A stretch of 64,000 nucleotides of DNA. Origin: Ampelomyces quisqualis (Eukaryota > Ascomycota > Dothideomycetes > Pleosporales > Phaeosphaeriaceae). Positions 22,118 through 34,330 of the stretch are shown one piece after another. Location of the stretch: contig JAGTXZ010000002.1 of NCBI GenBank assembly GCA_018398575.1, positions 1,738,501-1,802,500 of the forward strand, given 5' to 3'. The notes beneath the pieces are model-generated. The model saw nothing but the letters and a program-made list of their open reading frames with translations. It had not been told where the DNA came from and did no database searches. How positions within the stretch are numbered: the first letter of the stretch is position 1; each line of letters opens with the position of its first letter. The position numbers were made by a program, and so were the translations under genes.

Positions 22118-23786
22118 AAACACAAATGCAAAGCCTTGCTTCTAGCGCTAAAGAAGTTTTAGACCTACCTGTATAGAGTAAAGTTTATTATAAAAACAAA
22201 CGCAAAGACGCTAGTTACACAGCTTTAGCAAAGTGTAACTAACTTACTAACAGCTCTTGTTACGCAATAGCTAGCGCTTCTTAACATATAAAAATTTAAC
22301 ATAGTTTATATTAAAGGGAAGAAAAATGTAGTAGCTAACACTCTTTTAAGAAGACCTAAGAAGCTAGAGTAAGAGCTACCTAATATGCTAGAAAAGGATA
22401 TTAGGGATTTTCTTAACGCTTATCTAAATTTAGTACAGCTTACTATTATTCTATAGCTGCGCGTATCTAATCTACGTTATAGAGTATTTAAGGCTAACTT
22501 TAGTTTTAAAGAAAACCTGCTAGATAAAGCCTATAGCAAAGAGTCTTTAGCCTAGGCTTAATAGATTCTATTCTACTACTAGCCTAATAGTCTTTTAAGA
22601 GCTAAAATAAAAGAGTTTATAAGAAGAGTACTTAAATTAACAGTAAGAGAATAGCACCTTTTCTTGATACTAACTAGAGGATAGCTACTACTATAGATTG
22701 TAAACAAGCCTAAAAAGCGCTTAGCTATTATAAAAGTTATACATAATAAGTTAGGGCACTAAAAAAAAGAAGGCATATAGCGCAACGTGTAGGTACGTTA
22801 TTATTAGAAGAGATAATATAAGGACGTTAAGTCCTATATTAAGTTATGCCTAGAGTATTAAGTATACGCCTTAGTAATAGTTTAAGAGAAACTCTAGCTA
22901 ATAACTCTTCTAATAATGCTCTTTGGCTAGATATTAATAAATATAGTCTATATGCCTCTAGCTAGAGGCAAGAAGTTTCTTATAGTAGCCTAATATACTA
23001 CAACATAGTAGGTTAAAGCTAAAGCCCTATTAAACGTAGACTTAGTATCTATTGTTAAGTTTCTAGAACAAAAAGTCTCCTACTAATAGGGCCTACTACT
23101 TAAAATTTCAGTTAATAGAGGCTCTAAAAACAAGCATTTACTAATTAACCTGCAATAGCAATTTAGAATCTATAAAGTAGTAGCTAGTACCTATTATCTA
23201 TAGGGTTAAGGCTTAATTAAACAAGGATACGCGCTAATAGTAAATGCCTTAAAGAAGCTTAGCAGGATATAAGTAAACTACTTAGACTAAGTTCTATAGG
23301 CTAATTAGACTAGTGTAAAGCGTGCTATAAGAAAGACTCTAGCTTTTCTTACTTATAGTTGTAAGCACGTCCTGCCTATAGAATTGTGTATACCTTTCTA
23401 GCAAACACTACTCTAAAAGAAGGTAACTACTACTGCTTTGCTCTTAGCTATAAGGGCTTATTAATTTAAAAAGAAAGATATTAGGCTTTAGAAGTCAATT
23501 GCTAAAACTTTCTAGTTAAGAAATAATAATAAGAATAACTTTAATCAGAGTAGAGTTATAAGAGCAGACAAGTTAAAGGTTAGTAACCTAGAGTTACTAA
23601 GGGATTCCTACTACAACAACAACTAATTAGTGCTTAGTAAGTTCCTTTTAAAATAGCAAAGGCTATTTAGAATATATAAGGTTAGAGGAAAGAGCTAGTA
23701 CAACCTTAAGAAGCTTAATAGAACACTATTTTAAAGCTACACGCTAGGCAACAGGTTAAAGAAGTTCTATTAGCGCACTAAAATAG
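22118..23786 (+). pseudogene. Gypsy G1 copy A, RNase H and integrase segment
   Basis: Continuation of the pol region begun at 14457, matching 62640-64000 of copy B. The RNase H tail includes an Ile-Lys-Gly-Lys-x-Asn/x-Val-Val-Ala-Asn-x-Leu remnant of the GKxNxxADxLSR motif (about 22310-22345). An integrase zinc-finger His-x-Lys-x-Gly-His pattern follows near 22740-22760, and a Val-Leu-Pro-Ile-Glu-Leu block near 23370-23390. It stops at 23786 inside the C-terminal integrase region. The homologous minus-strand copy continues past the corresponding point (about 34665), so the break here is caused by the adjacent LTR at 23787. Confidence 0.78.
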
Positions 23787-23968
23787 TATAGTAGAGAATT
23801 GTTTACCTTTAAGCCCTATTGGATTTGATATAGAATTAAATATATTATTATTAGGTGTATTGTCTCTCTTGTTATTCTCTAATAGCCCTTTAGCTATTAT
23901 ATCTTATCTATACCCTTAGCTGTACCCTAAGTGCTCTTTAGACTTACTTTCTATATTACTTTACTATA
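23787..23968 (-). repeat. 3' LTR of G1 minus-strand copy
   Basis: 182 bp, TATAGTAGAG to TTTACTATA on the plus strand. It is homologous to 48583-48769, 51076-51254 and the reverse complement of 56745-56930. The ends form imperfect inverted repeats TGTAGTARAG. It is followed by TCTCTCCTCTAA, whose complement is a purine tract directly before the LTR on the element strand. Confidence 0.82.
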
Positions 23969-26832
23969 TCTCTCCTCTAACCTATAGAAAGAGGCTCCTT
24001 CTCTTTTATACTAAAAGCAAAGCTAAAAGGCTTAAACAAAAGAACTAACTCCTAAGGAGAAACAAATCTAAACTTTTTATAATACAAAAACAGTAGCTAA
24101 CAGGCCTTTAGTAAAAGAGCAGTGCCTGTTTATAATCTTTTCTCTCTCTTTATACTACTAACAGACTCTCTTACCTAAACGCTAAAGCGCTATTAGCCTA
24201 CGTTATTCTAACTTTACCTAGTGTTATAGTAGTATTACCTACGTAGACTTATATTACAACTATAAACGCTTTAGACTACTTCTATTACAATAAGTCTTAT
24301 GTTAGCTAACTTTACCTTACCTTTTAGCTCTACTCTCTTTTAGCTACTTTACTTGTTATTTAGTTTCTTATTACCTTTATTACTAGCTGCTTACGCTACG
24401 CCTCTTTTTTTCTTAACCTGCCTAATGCGTAACTTTACTGCTACTATACTATAATTAGCTACTTAACTTCTCTACCTTATTAATAGGTATTCTAACTAGC
24501 TCTAGCTTAGTTTACATTATCTGCTTATTACTCTTTTACTTTACTACCTCTATACTTTTAAGGTAACTTATCTATACGCAGCTATACTACTTTACTCTAG
24601 CGTACGCTTTGCTTTCTTACTTACTTAGCTACCTCTTCTTATAATTTAGCGCATTCTTACTTTAGGGCTCTAAGTTTCTAGCTTAGCTGTTACTAATAGT
24701 TGCTTAGTTAACGCTTTACCTTTAGCTAATTAGAATTTTCCTAATATACGAGCCTAACACTTTCTTAGCCTCTTACTTACACTTTACCTTTATCTTTAAG
24801 CTATAATAAAGAATAAGCTTATTCTTAGGCCTAATAGGAATACTTGCTTTCTAGTTTACAGGTACCTAGTTAACTGTTCTAGCTATAGTAATATAATTAA
24901 CTAAAGTAAGTGCTAGTTTATTAATAAGTTAAGCTAAACGTATGCTAACATTTGCTTTAGTTAAATTAAATAAGAATAGAAAGCTAAGCTGCCTTCTTAT
25001 TGCTAAGCTCTAGTTAGTCTTTATTACTCTTAAGTCTGCAAGAAAAACCTTTAGGCCTTATTTATTACTACTTACTGTTAGCCTTTATTTAAGAGATAAA
25101 GAGAAGAGCTTAGTTATTAAAACTAATAGGCCTCTATATATTAACAAGTCGCTTTCTACGCTAGGCAATTACTTTAGCCTTAAGGACAACTCTAAAGCTA
25201 AAAAGTATAGTATCTATAATACCTATATTAAAAGCTTAATCCTAAGCTATACTAACTGCGCTATTAACATAGCTTCTATTAGGAATAAGTCTAAGTACTT
25301 GTGTAGTTACTGCGTAAGAGCTAGTTAGACGTTTAAGTCTACTAGCTTATATATACAGTTTAGGCTCTAGGGTAAGCTACTAAATAATAGTACTTATAGT
25401 AACTGCTTATCCTTTTCTACTAAAAGGTATTGTTTAATAAATTGTAAGTAGCTAACGCCTTTTTAGTTATACTTTCTTATTATTTTTCTAAAGTTATTTG
25501 CTAATTATTTGTAAGCTCTCTAGTTATTCTATATAGTGTTAAGAGTACTAGAGCTATTAAGCTCTTCTATATTACTTCTAGCCCTCTTATTCTTAATAAC
25601 TTGCCTTTTAAGAATTTGCGCAATTGCAGTTTACTAACTCTAGCAAAGAAGCTTAGTAGCTTTAGAGCTTTAAGTAAGTCTAGTCTACTAGATTTTGTAA
25701 AGTTATTAGCTAGGAAAGCTTGTTAAAGCCTAGACTTTAATACTAGCAAGGTCTCTAAAAACTCTTCTAAAGCTAGCTATAACTCTAAGGGGCCTTTAGG
25801 CACTCCTTCCCCTAGTAAGCGTTGCATTTCTAGTCTATCTATAAAGAGTTGTAGAGTTAAGAAGTTGCTTTGCAAGAAGGCTTAGTTAGATCCTAAGTTA
25901 GCTGTAGTTAATAAGAATGTTAAGAAGGATACTAATAATGCTGTTGCTAATAAGGCTTTAGCTTAGCTTAATATTAGTAGGCCTTTAGCTAGTGCAAAGC
26001 GTAGCGTTAATAATACTAGCTTAGAAGCTAGTAATAGTAATCTATTAGTTAGAGATATTAATATAAATGCCTTAAGTAATAGCTAAAGTAGTCTAAATAA
26101 CTTCTCTAACAATTAGAGTTTTCTATTATAGATCTTGTTTTTGTAGTAGCTTACTGTAAATTTAACTCTGCTCTTTTAATACATCTTTAGAGTCTATAGC
26201 TATACTAGAGAGTACTATTTTCTTCCTCTTCTATAAAAAATAAAGCCTTTTCTCTTTTTTAATTTTCTAATTAACTAACACTCTATTACTACTATTTATT
26301 ATTTTTCTCTTACCTAACTAGTGTATTGTTAGGCGCGTTGTTTTAACTGTGCGTTACTTAGGCTTTTATTAAATCCTCTACCTTACCTTTACTTTTATAC
26401 TTCTATACTCCTTTCTAAGTCTATTAATTACCTTACTTAGTATAGATTTCTATACTGCTGCTTAATATTGCCTACTTATTTACTTTCTACTGCACTTAAA
26501 GCTGCCTCTGCCTACTTCTTAATCTTCTTATAGGCTATAGCCTAGTCCTAAAAGTAGCCTGTAGTACTCTTCTACTCTTTATCTATCTAGTAAGGCTGCT
26601 AAGGCTTTAGCTGTAGTATATAGGCTGTTGCCTAAGCTGCTGCTGTTTAGAAAGCTATCTGTTTAGGCTAAGGTTGCTAAGAGAAATTTGCTAGCTCTCT
26701 AAACTCTCTTAATAACTCCTCTACTGCCTCTGCCTAACTCTACTGCTCTAGCTATAATTAATAAGCTTCTTTAGTAGCTTAAACACGCGTTACTCTAAAA
26801 TACGCTAGTAAATAGGTTTAGAGTACCTGCTT
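23969..26832 (+). pseudogene. Decayed plus-strand coding remnant with Cys motifs, antisense to G1
   Basis: The first about 400 bp (to 24380) also occur at 51255-51660, so they belong to the G1 3' region. From about 24960 to 26140 a plus-strand frame has long runs between stops. It includes Cys-Ser-Tyr-Cys at 25302-25313 and, in the same frame, Tyr-Ser-Asn-Cys at 25395-25406 followed by Cys at 25431, which looks like a CxxC pair whose first Cys was mutated. A polar Asn/Ser/Lys-rich tail follows. I do not recognise the protein. It may be an ORF carried by the retroelement in antisense or a separate inserted gene. Towards 26800 no domain was seen. Confidence 0.4.
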
Positions 26833-26858
26833 ATAGGTAGGGGTTGGGTTAGGGTTAA
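26833..26858 (+). repeat. Left terminal inverted repeat
   Basis: Contains GGGGTTGGGTTAGGGTTAAG. It resembles telomeric TTAGGG but is neither tandem nor at a chromosome end. It is complementary to 32681-32705. Confidence 0.75.
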
Positions 26859-29800
26859 GCATAAGGGGGGTAGGGTAGAGTTTGGGTTACGCAGGGGCTA
26901 GTGTAGAGTTTAGGTTAGAGTATACAGCTTAGGGTGTTAAGGTTAGGTTGTTAGTTTAGTTAGGGTACCTGCTATAGGGTTATACTTGTGCAGCGCCTCT
27001 AATCTAACGCCTGTAACAAGTATGTTACTTAGAAGTAAAGTAGGGCAAATAAAATAAGTTTATTTTAGCGTGTATCCTAAAATAAAGTTATTGTAGAAAT
27101 AGTCTAATCTTATAGCTGTTTAATTAGCTTTATAACCTGCTTATTATAGATGTTTATTACTGTTTTTTACCTAGGTTGTTTTAGATAGTTAAGAGCTACT
27201 GTTTATTACATTTTTTTATTACGCTTACTAGTCTAAGAAACAAGAAGGTCTTAATCTCTTCCTCTATAGGCGCTACTTATACTAAGGAGTCTAGAGTAGT
27301 GCACTATACAAAGGCGTTGCAGATTTCCTAATATTATTTTTTCTATTACTCTCCTGCTCCTTTTTGCTTGTCTAATCCTTAAAACGTTAGATTCTAGAGC
27401 TAGTTAGACTAGCAAAATTAATAAGACTTAGAAGCTTAAGTAGATCCTAGACACTCTTAGCGCTGTGTTAGGATCCTGCAGTTAGCAATTGTAGTGTAGA
27501 ATAGTTTAGTTATGCGTCCTCCTTAATAATTGCGTGTTTTACAACTATAATCTTCTAGATTGTTTCTGCTCTAAGCCTGTGCTATTAATCTTCTAGAACG
27601 TCTCTTATAGTATTAAACAAGTACTTAACCCTAACTTCTACAAGCTGTATAGCTAGTACGTCTTTAGCTACCTAGGCTAGGCGTAGGTACGTGTTTACAT
27701 TAGCCTGCTACTAGACAAGTATATTTAATAACTTCTCTTTATCTTCTTTACTAGTTAGAGAAGTGCTAAGGTAGCAGAGAGCTTCTGCACAGAGTAGTCT
27801 AATACTTGCGTTAGTTTTATAAGAAAGATTAGCGCTTAACCTACTAGACTGTGTTGTTTAGGAGAGAAGCCTTCTAAACTACTAGTGTTTAGGTAGACGC
27901 TATAGTTATAAAGGATAAACTAGAGTGCAGTCTCTGTTTATTGCTGTAGAGTTGTTTTTGTATTAATTAATGTAGTCTAGGAACTAACACTAGTATATAT
28001 GTTTAAAGTCTAGTCTCTATGTATTACTCTAGGTTTTATTAGCAGTGCGCTGTAATAAACCTGTGTAATAAATATAGTCTCTACCTTATATGCAGTACGC
28101 TTCTAAGATAGATTAAAGACAGTTGCAATATTATAAAGATATCCTTGTTTCTTATCTGTGCGTAAATAATACTTTAACAACTTCTTCTTACCTTTCTCTA
28201 CTGCTGCCTTTACTACAGCTAGCTACTTCTTGCAATAGCTAGTCTTATCTTTCTTGTTAGATAGCTTAGTTGTTATTTAATCTAAAAAGTTAAAAAGTCT
28301 GTTATACATTAACTAGATGTACAGGGCCTAAGGTGTGTTGCTTTTACTAATTCTATTAGTAGCTGTTTTAAAGTTTGCTAGCATACGTGTTATTACTCTA
28401 AGGTGTAACTACTTAGCAAGTGCTAGCTAAAGCCTTTTAAGGTTCTTAAAGTCTGCAACTACGTTGTTATTCTGTAAATTACTGCTACTACCTTGCAAGG
28501 CCTAATTAAGTGTAATCTCTTGCTCTAGCTACTTGTTAATATAAGTAGCTAGAGAGCAGGCGCGCTCGCACATATTATAGGTTAAATTCTACCTAGTCTT
28601 AACATCTTAAATTACACAGAGTTAATTTTTTAGCAGTATATTAGATTGTATCTTTAGAAATTATTTAAAACGTTAGGGAGACAAATTAATAGCAATACAG
28701 ATTGCCTAGATCTAGAAGAGCTTAGTGCGTAATAAAGAATTGTAATAAAGGGTGTAACATACCTTTTGCAAGGAGTTAGGCACTAATATGCTATTATTAA
28801 TCTAGTAAACGTAATAGCGTTGCAGCTACTAAGCCCCTTTAATCTTAGGCAAGGCTGTTAGCCTTAAGTAGGCTATTATGTCCTGCACTACTAGGTTATT
28901 AATATAGGTAAGGCATAGTATAGTGTTTTCCTTTGCGTTCTAAGAAACCCTCTTATTAGCAAGATTGCTTTTTAGGCTTCTGCTAAAGGTACTGTTGTTT
29001 AAAGCGTTGTTGCAGGTAACTGCTAGTAATTGTTTTAATATTTTTGTGTTTTTAAGTACCCGCATATAATTAGATGCTATAGAAACCCTAGTGTGCTGCC
29101 TACGCAAGGGCACAAAATCTAATAGAACCTCTCTTATCTGCTAACTAGTGTTAATATAATAGGCTTTAATAGCTAAAAAGCTTAGGTAGTTAGCAGTAGA
29201 CTAGGCGTTAAGAGCAATTAAAATTTTTGTTAACTTACTAAAATTAGAAAGAAGGTTTTTAGTTACCTGCTTGTATTGTTCCTAAAGTATAAGAGTAAAC
29301 TTGTATCAGCTAGGTATAGTAGTGCTAGGCTAGAAAAACTCTACAAAGCGGCAAAATAAGAGTTGCTCTAATGTTTAAAAAGACTAGTTCCTATTAAAAA
29401 GTACCTGTATAATTTCTAGTTTAAATTGCTAGGTAGTAAACAGTTGCAGAGGTTGTAGACATAATAGTGTAACAAATAGGAGTAGCTGCCTTATGTAGAT
29501 AGATTCTGTAACCTCTCTATAACTATTAGACTAAAGGTAGTTTCTAAGGTGTTTTGTTCCTATATACTTGTTAGTTAGGTATTAAAGTATATACCTACAG
29601 TTCAGGCAATATACGTATAGTTTACTGCTTTTAATATAGGCTTCTTCTCTAAATTAAGTCTATATAATAGCAGAACGTTTAGCTCTACTCTATTAAGAAT
29701 TAGAATTATTAAAGTCTTAGGCCTATAACGTGTTCTACTACCAGGCATCCTATGCAGCATATACAGTAGCATTGTCTTAAATTAGCTACTTAAAGCTAGT

Positions 29801-30879
29801 AACTATTCTCTTAATTCTAGACTTAAGGATTTAGAAGGCGTTAAGTATAAATTTGTAAAGTATTTTAGGCAGATTAGAGTATAAGTTGTCTAGGAGTAAA
29901 GGAGGGTCGCTTAGGTCTATATGTGTAATAAAAAAGTGTAATAATAAAGTAGTAATGTCTTATAAGAAGAGGGTAGTAATTACAGCAACAATAGAATAGC
30001 AAAACTATAGTTTAGCGTTACTTTAAGTAAGAGAGGTAGGCGTTCTGCTAGAAGTATTATTCCCCTAGTTAAGAGGCAGATAGTAGGGCTAAAGTTTCAG
30101 AAATTAAGAAATTAGGTTTTACAGTAGTAGCAAAATTTTCAGGTCTTAACTATATTAGGTAATAATATACAGTAGATTTAATTATACATGTTACTTAGCG
30201 TCTAAACAGCCCTTCTAAGTACTACTAGAGAACCTTTCTTAGGTGCTATTGCTCTAATCCTTATCCTTCTTATCTTTATATTTATTAGGCAACGTCTTGT
30301 AGTATGCCTTTAGCTCTTTACTAGAATCTTTAACCTCTTCCTTACATTTAGTCTTATTGCGTCTCTTAACGTATAGCATATTACTATAGAGCTCTAGAAG
30401 CTAATTAAATATAGAGGGGGGTATTAGCTTACGCCTTCTAGCAGACTAGTTAGAATAAGTATGTAATAAAATAACATAATAAACTTACTGCTAATTCTAA
30501 TTAGTTACTAGAGCCAACTTGTTAGGCGTTAGCTTATCGCGAAATTTAAGCTATTTAGCCTTAGCCTGTAGTGTCTTAAAGCTATTCCTCTTAAGGAGGT
30601 GTAGCCTACAAGTATACTCTCTTTAGAGTATTCTTTCTACAGCCCTACTAGGCCTATAAACGCAAGTATAAGCTTAAGCTAACAATTTTTTTTGCTTTAA
30701 GTCTAAAATTGCTGCAAAGAACTCCTTTATAACAATGTTATAGGCGCGCATATCAATTTTAATTTAGATAGCCTTCTATTTTTAATTAACTTAAGTAATA
30801 GAGGCTGTTAACTACTTAGCTTTACATATTAGTAAAAATAACGTAATAAAAAGGTGTAATAACTTACTAGATTGCTTGC

Positions 30880-31100
30880 TATTAAAACGCTTTGCTGCCT
30901 AGGCCTTAAGCTTATGCTTAAGTTTCTTAGCTTATTACCTTAGAGACAACGCCTTGTACCTATTGCCTCTCTTAACCTTCTTCTTAAGCTAGTATTTAGC
31001 TAATTAGTCTAAGGACTTAGCCTTTGCAATAGCAGCTAGCTTTCTAGATTGCATAGCGCTGCTACTAAGCTGCCTACTAGAGTTAACTTTAAAATTTGTT
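30880..31100 (-). pseudogene. Basic coding segment of the inverted-terminus element
   Basis: On the minus strand, from an ATG near 31054, a frame runs about 55 codons with several RIP-type stops. It is very rich in Lys, Arg, Ala and Leu (Met-Gln-Ser-Arg-Lys-Leu-Ala-Ala-Ile-Ala and on), compatible with a helical DNA-binding region. It is followed by GTAAGTTATTACACC and a TTTTTACTAATATGTAAAG tail (about 30870-30822), which looks like a short fungal intron with branch site and acceptor. Similar GTAAGT or GTATGT starts with TAAT-rich bodies occur near 30490 and 28770 on the minus strand. The product is unknown. Confidence 0.4.
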
Positions 31101-32680
31101 AGTTAGCCTTGCTTTAGCGTATTACTACTACAAGAGTCTAGGATATAGCTAATCTTATTATCTCTAGAAGCAAAACCCTAGACAAATGAGTATAATTTAT
31201 AGTAAAGTTTTAAAAATGTTACTATTGTAAGCTAGGCCTACTCCTCTTCCTTGAAATTTAGCAGAACTCTAATAGGAATAGGCAGCAGAAAGCCTTTAGG
31301 CTTGTTAACAACCTTAATTTCCTTAGACTTAACAGATTCTATAGCGCTAAGTATAATAAAGTAATGTAATAAAGCGTGTTGCTATTGCAGGCGTGTAGCT
31401 TTAGTATTTTATTTTAGCAGCTTACAACTAATAACGCAGTAAGTTAGTCTGTGCGCAAGCAGGCTACTAGCGTGCTTTCTGCCTACTGCCTGCGCTTACT
31501 GCCTTTTAGCTTATTTTACATAAATAAGTAACAAGTCTATAGAAATCTACCCTTTAATTTTAATATATAGCTAGAATAAAAGCTAGCGCAATTCTAGGTA
31601 GGCCTGTAAGTTAACACAGTTTTTTATTACGTTCTAGTCTTCTAGTAGCGCTAGTAGTTTTAAATTAGCTCCTGCAGGAATTTTACGCTAAGACCTAATT
31701 TCCTGCGCTAAGCCTACTTACTGCTTATTTACTAGGCACTAAAACAACCTAAATTATTACAATATTAAATCTACAACTCTACAATACTACAACTATAGCT
31801 CTATAAAAACGCAAATCTAAAGTTAAGGACGCTATTACTAGGGGCACTATAGTTGCTAAAGACCTAGCTAGCAAGGCTGCTAGGAAATCTGCTAGAAAAA
31901 GCCTAGCCGCAAAAACTTAAAAAGCAGCTCCTAAAAAAAAAAGGTACTTTAAGCTAGGTAGTAGGTTATTACAATTCTTTATTACACTTATTTACTTACT
32001 GCGCAAAGCTATGTTGCTTAGAAAGATCTGCTAATACTAAAGGTCTACTAAGCTCCTTATCTGCAAGCTGCTCTTCTAGCAACTTCTGCGCAAAATAGCT
32101 TAAGAATGCGTCTAAAGCACTAGTAGTAGTCTTTGCTTCTAAAAATTAGCTGTTAAGGCAGCTTAAGAGGCTGCTAAGGCCTATATAGTTGGTTTTTTTA
32201 AGAGTTTATTTCTTAACCCTATTTTTTTAACAAAATTTTAACTAAATATAAATACAAATATAAATGCAATCTACGCAAAAAGAGTTACTATATAGGCAAA
32301 GGATGTTAGACTTGCACTTAAGTACTATTAGAAGTTTAGCTCTTATTAAGTATTTGCGTAGAAGATCTAGAATCTTCTACTTTTATATATATTAGAAATA
32401 AAGACCTAATTCTCTCTTTATTGTAAAAAAAATTTGTGATTACTATGCTATTTTTGATATTCCTAGCATAGTTTTGCCTCTATAAAATTTAGCATATTTT
32501 TAGAAACTTAATCTTATAAAATTAGTAGTTACATACTTTAAATTTTATTTCATTGCGCAAAACTTATGCAACCTAACCTTAACCTGCAATTAATTACCTC
32601 TAACCTAACCTCTACCTACTTTTAGCATTAATTAAATAGGTAGAAGTTAAGTTAGGTATAGGGTCTTACGTAAAGGTACC

Positions 32681-32705
32681 TTACCCTAACCCAACCCCTA
32701 CCTAT
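32681..32705 (-). repeat. Right terminal inverted repeat
   Basis: TTACCCTAACCCAACCCCTA plus CCTAT, the reverse complement of the left terminus at 26833-26858. Confidence 0.75.
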
Positions 32706-34330
32706 TTACTACTATACTCTAAAATTCTTACCTATATAGCCTTATTCTGCGTCTATTATATTTGCCTATTACTATTACTTTAGAGTCTAGTAATAAGTTC
32801 TATAATGCAGTATAGTTAATCTCTAGAGATTTGCTTAGTTTCTCTAATAATAGCTTAGGCTTCTTTAACAGTAACCTAGACTTCTCTAATAATAACTTAG
32901 GCTTTCCTAAGTTGTCTATTAAAGTTCTAGTAACTTCCTAGGCTTGTAGTAAGCTAGCTAAGATTTAAGGCATAGGTAATAATAAGCTTTAAGCTTAGAT
33001 TGCTTAGCATTGCACGCTAACTCTAACAGCCTCTCTGCTTACTCTTTAGTCTGTTACTTAGATATCTCTTGTAAAGCTAATCTTTCCTAGTTATTGTAGC
33101 AATAAGACTTCTAAGCTGTATATCTATAAGAAGGTTACTTTCTCTTATAATGCTATCTATAACTAGCGTAAGCAGATTCCAAATATCTTGTTAGCTATTT
33201 TAGACTAATTTATTTACAGTTATAGTAATATTATTTAGCTAAATTACTATTAAAGTTATTACTTAGCTCTAGCACATACTTTTTAAGGTTAAAACTAATA
33301 GAAGAAACCTCTTCCTACTGCTTGTTAACTGCGCCCTATCTTCTAAGCTTATAGAAGAGAGTAGATATATACTAGCTATTTAGTTTAACTTCTTTAATAT
33401 AAAGACTAATAGAATCTTAGTTAAGAATTACCTTTGCTTAGGTATAGGCTGCAACTTTCTTAAGAATAATCTAGCTATACTTATTTTGTATTACAGTTAG
33501 TCCGCTTACATATACCTAGACTCTAGCTAGCATAATATTTAGCCTTATTACTGCTGCGCAAAGAGTAATTGTAAATACGCTTTTAGTAAGTATTATAGTA
33601 TTATTTATAATAGAAAGCAGCTGCTCTATAGTGCCTACACTAACTACTTCTATAATATAGGCTTTTAGGCTTATTCTTATATAGGTAAGTCGCTAACTCT
33701 TGTCTAGAAATATTTTTCTGTAGAAACTTCTTTAGAATTGCGCTTATATTATAGTAGCTTAGGTAATCTAAAGCAATCTGTTAATTAAAATAGCTTTAAC
33801 ACTTGTAACATCTTACTAACACTACCTATTTCTACTATATAGACTGTTAAAGAATATACGTCTTACTGTTAGTTTCTTATTTTAACTTGCTAGGCTACTA
33901 TAAGGTTTAATTAGAGTTTGTTTGTTTAAGGTAGGCTACTACGTAATACAGCTAATAACAAGAGCTATTATAGTAAAAGGCCTTACGTAACTAAAGAGCT
34001 GTTAGAGCTCTCTAATAATAGTAACTCTAATTTTAATCCTAGTTAGGCTATCAAATTAGATTCTAAATATAGGTCTAAAGATAAGGCTAGTAAGTCTATA
34101 GATACTGTTGCTAAGAATGCTATTAATAATAGGGATAAGATAGAAGTTAACGTTAATGTACCTGTTAATACTATTAGTAATAGCGTTGCTTTCTCTAAAG
34201 CTTCTGTATGTTTAGAAGTCTAAAGTAAAATGTTATATAGTGTTGCGCTAATATAGCTTCTAAATAGCAAATATATAGGCTAGTTTTAACAGTATTACTT
34301 CTAATAGCTAGTAGGACTATTGTAAATTGC
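32706..34330 (+). pseudogene. Asn/Ser-rich coding remnant right of the nested element
   Basis: Plus-strand frame segments are Asn-, Ser- and Phe-rich, with repeated Phe-Ser-Asn-Asn-x-Leu-Gly-Phe units at about 32820-32930 (a 48-bp imperfect direct repeat in the DNA). Another polar segment at 34020-34215 is rich in Asn, Lys and Val. The style resembles 25900-26140 on the left of the nested element, so the two may be parts of one gene split by it. No domain is recognised. The G1 integrase C-terminus on the minus strand starts at about 34330. Confidence 0.35.

Larger units (their letters stand above)
26833..32705. mobile_element. DNA-transposon-like element with G-rich terminal inverted repeats
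   Basis: The left end 26833-26858 (ATAGGTAGGGGTTGGGTTAG and on) and the right end 32681-32705 are inverted repeats of about 25 bp with one indel. Both subterminal regions hold more GGTTAGGTT-like motifs on the outward strand, about 140 bp each. A TA dinucleotide flanks each end but is not diagnostic. Between them are 5.8 kb without LTR or RT motifs. Coding remnants appear on the minus strand with intron-like gaps (see 30880-31100). The transposase family was not recognised. It lies within the 3' region of the G1 minus-strand copy. Confidence 0.6.

Noticed and set aside
26836..26860. Telomere or subtelomere
   Set aside because: The TTAGGG-like motif occurs once at each end in inverted orientation and is not tandem, so it fits transposon termini better.
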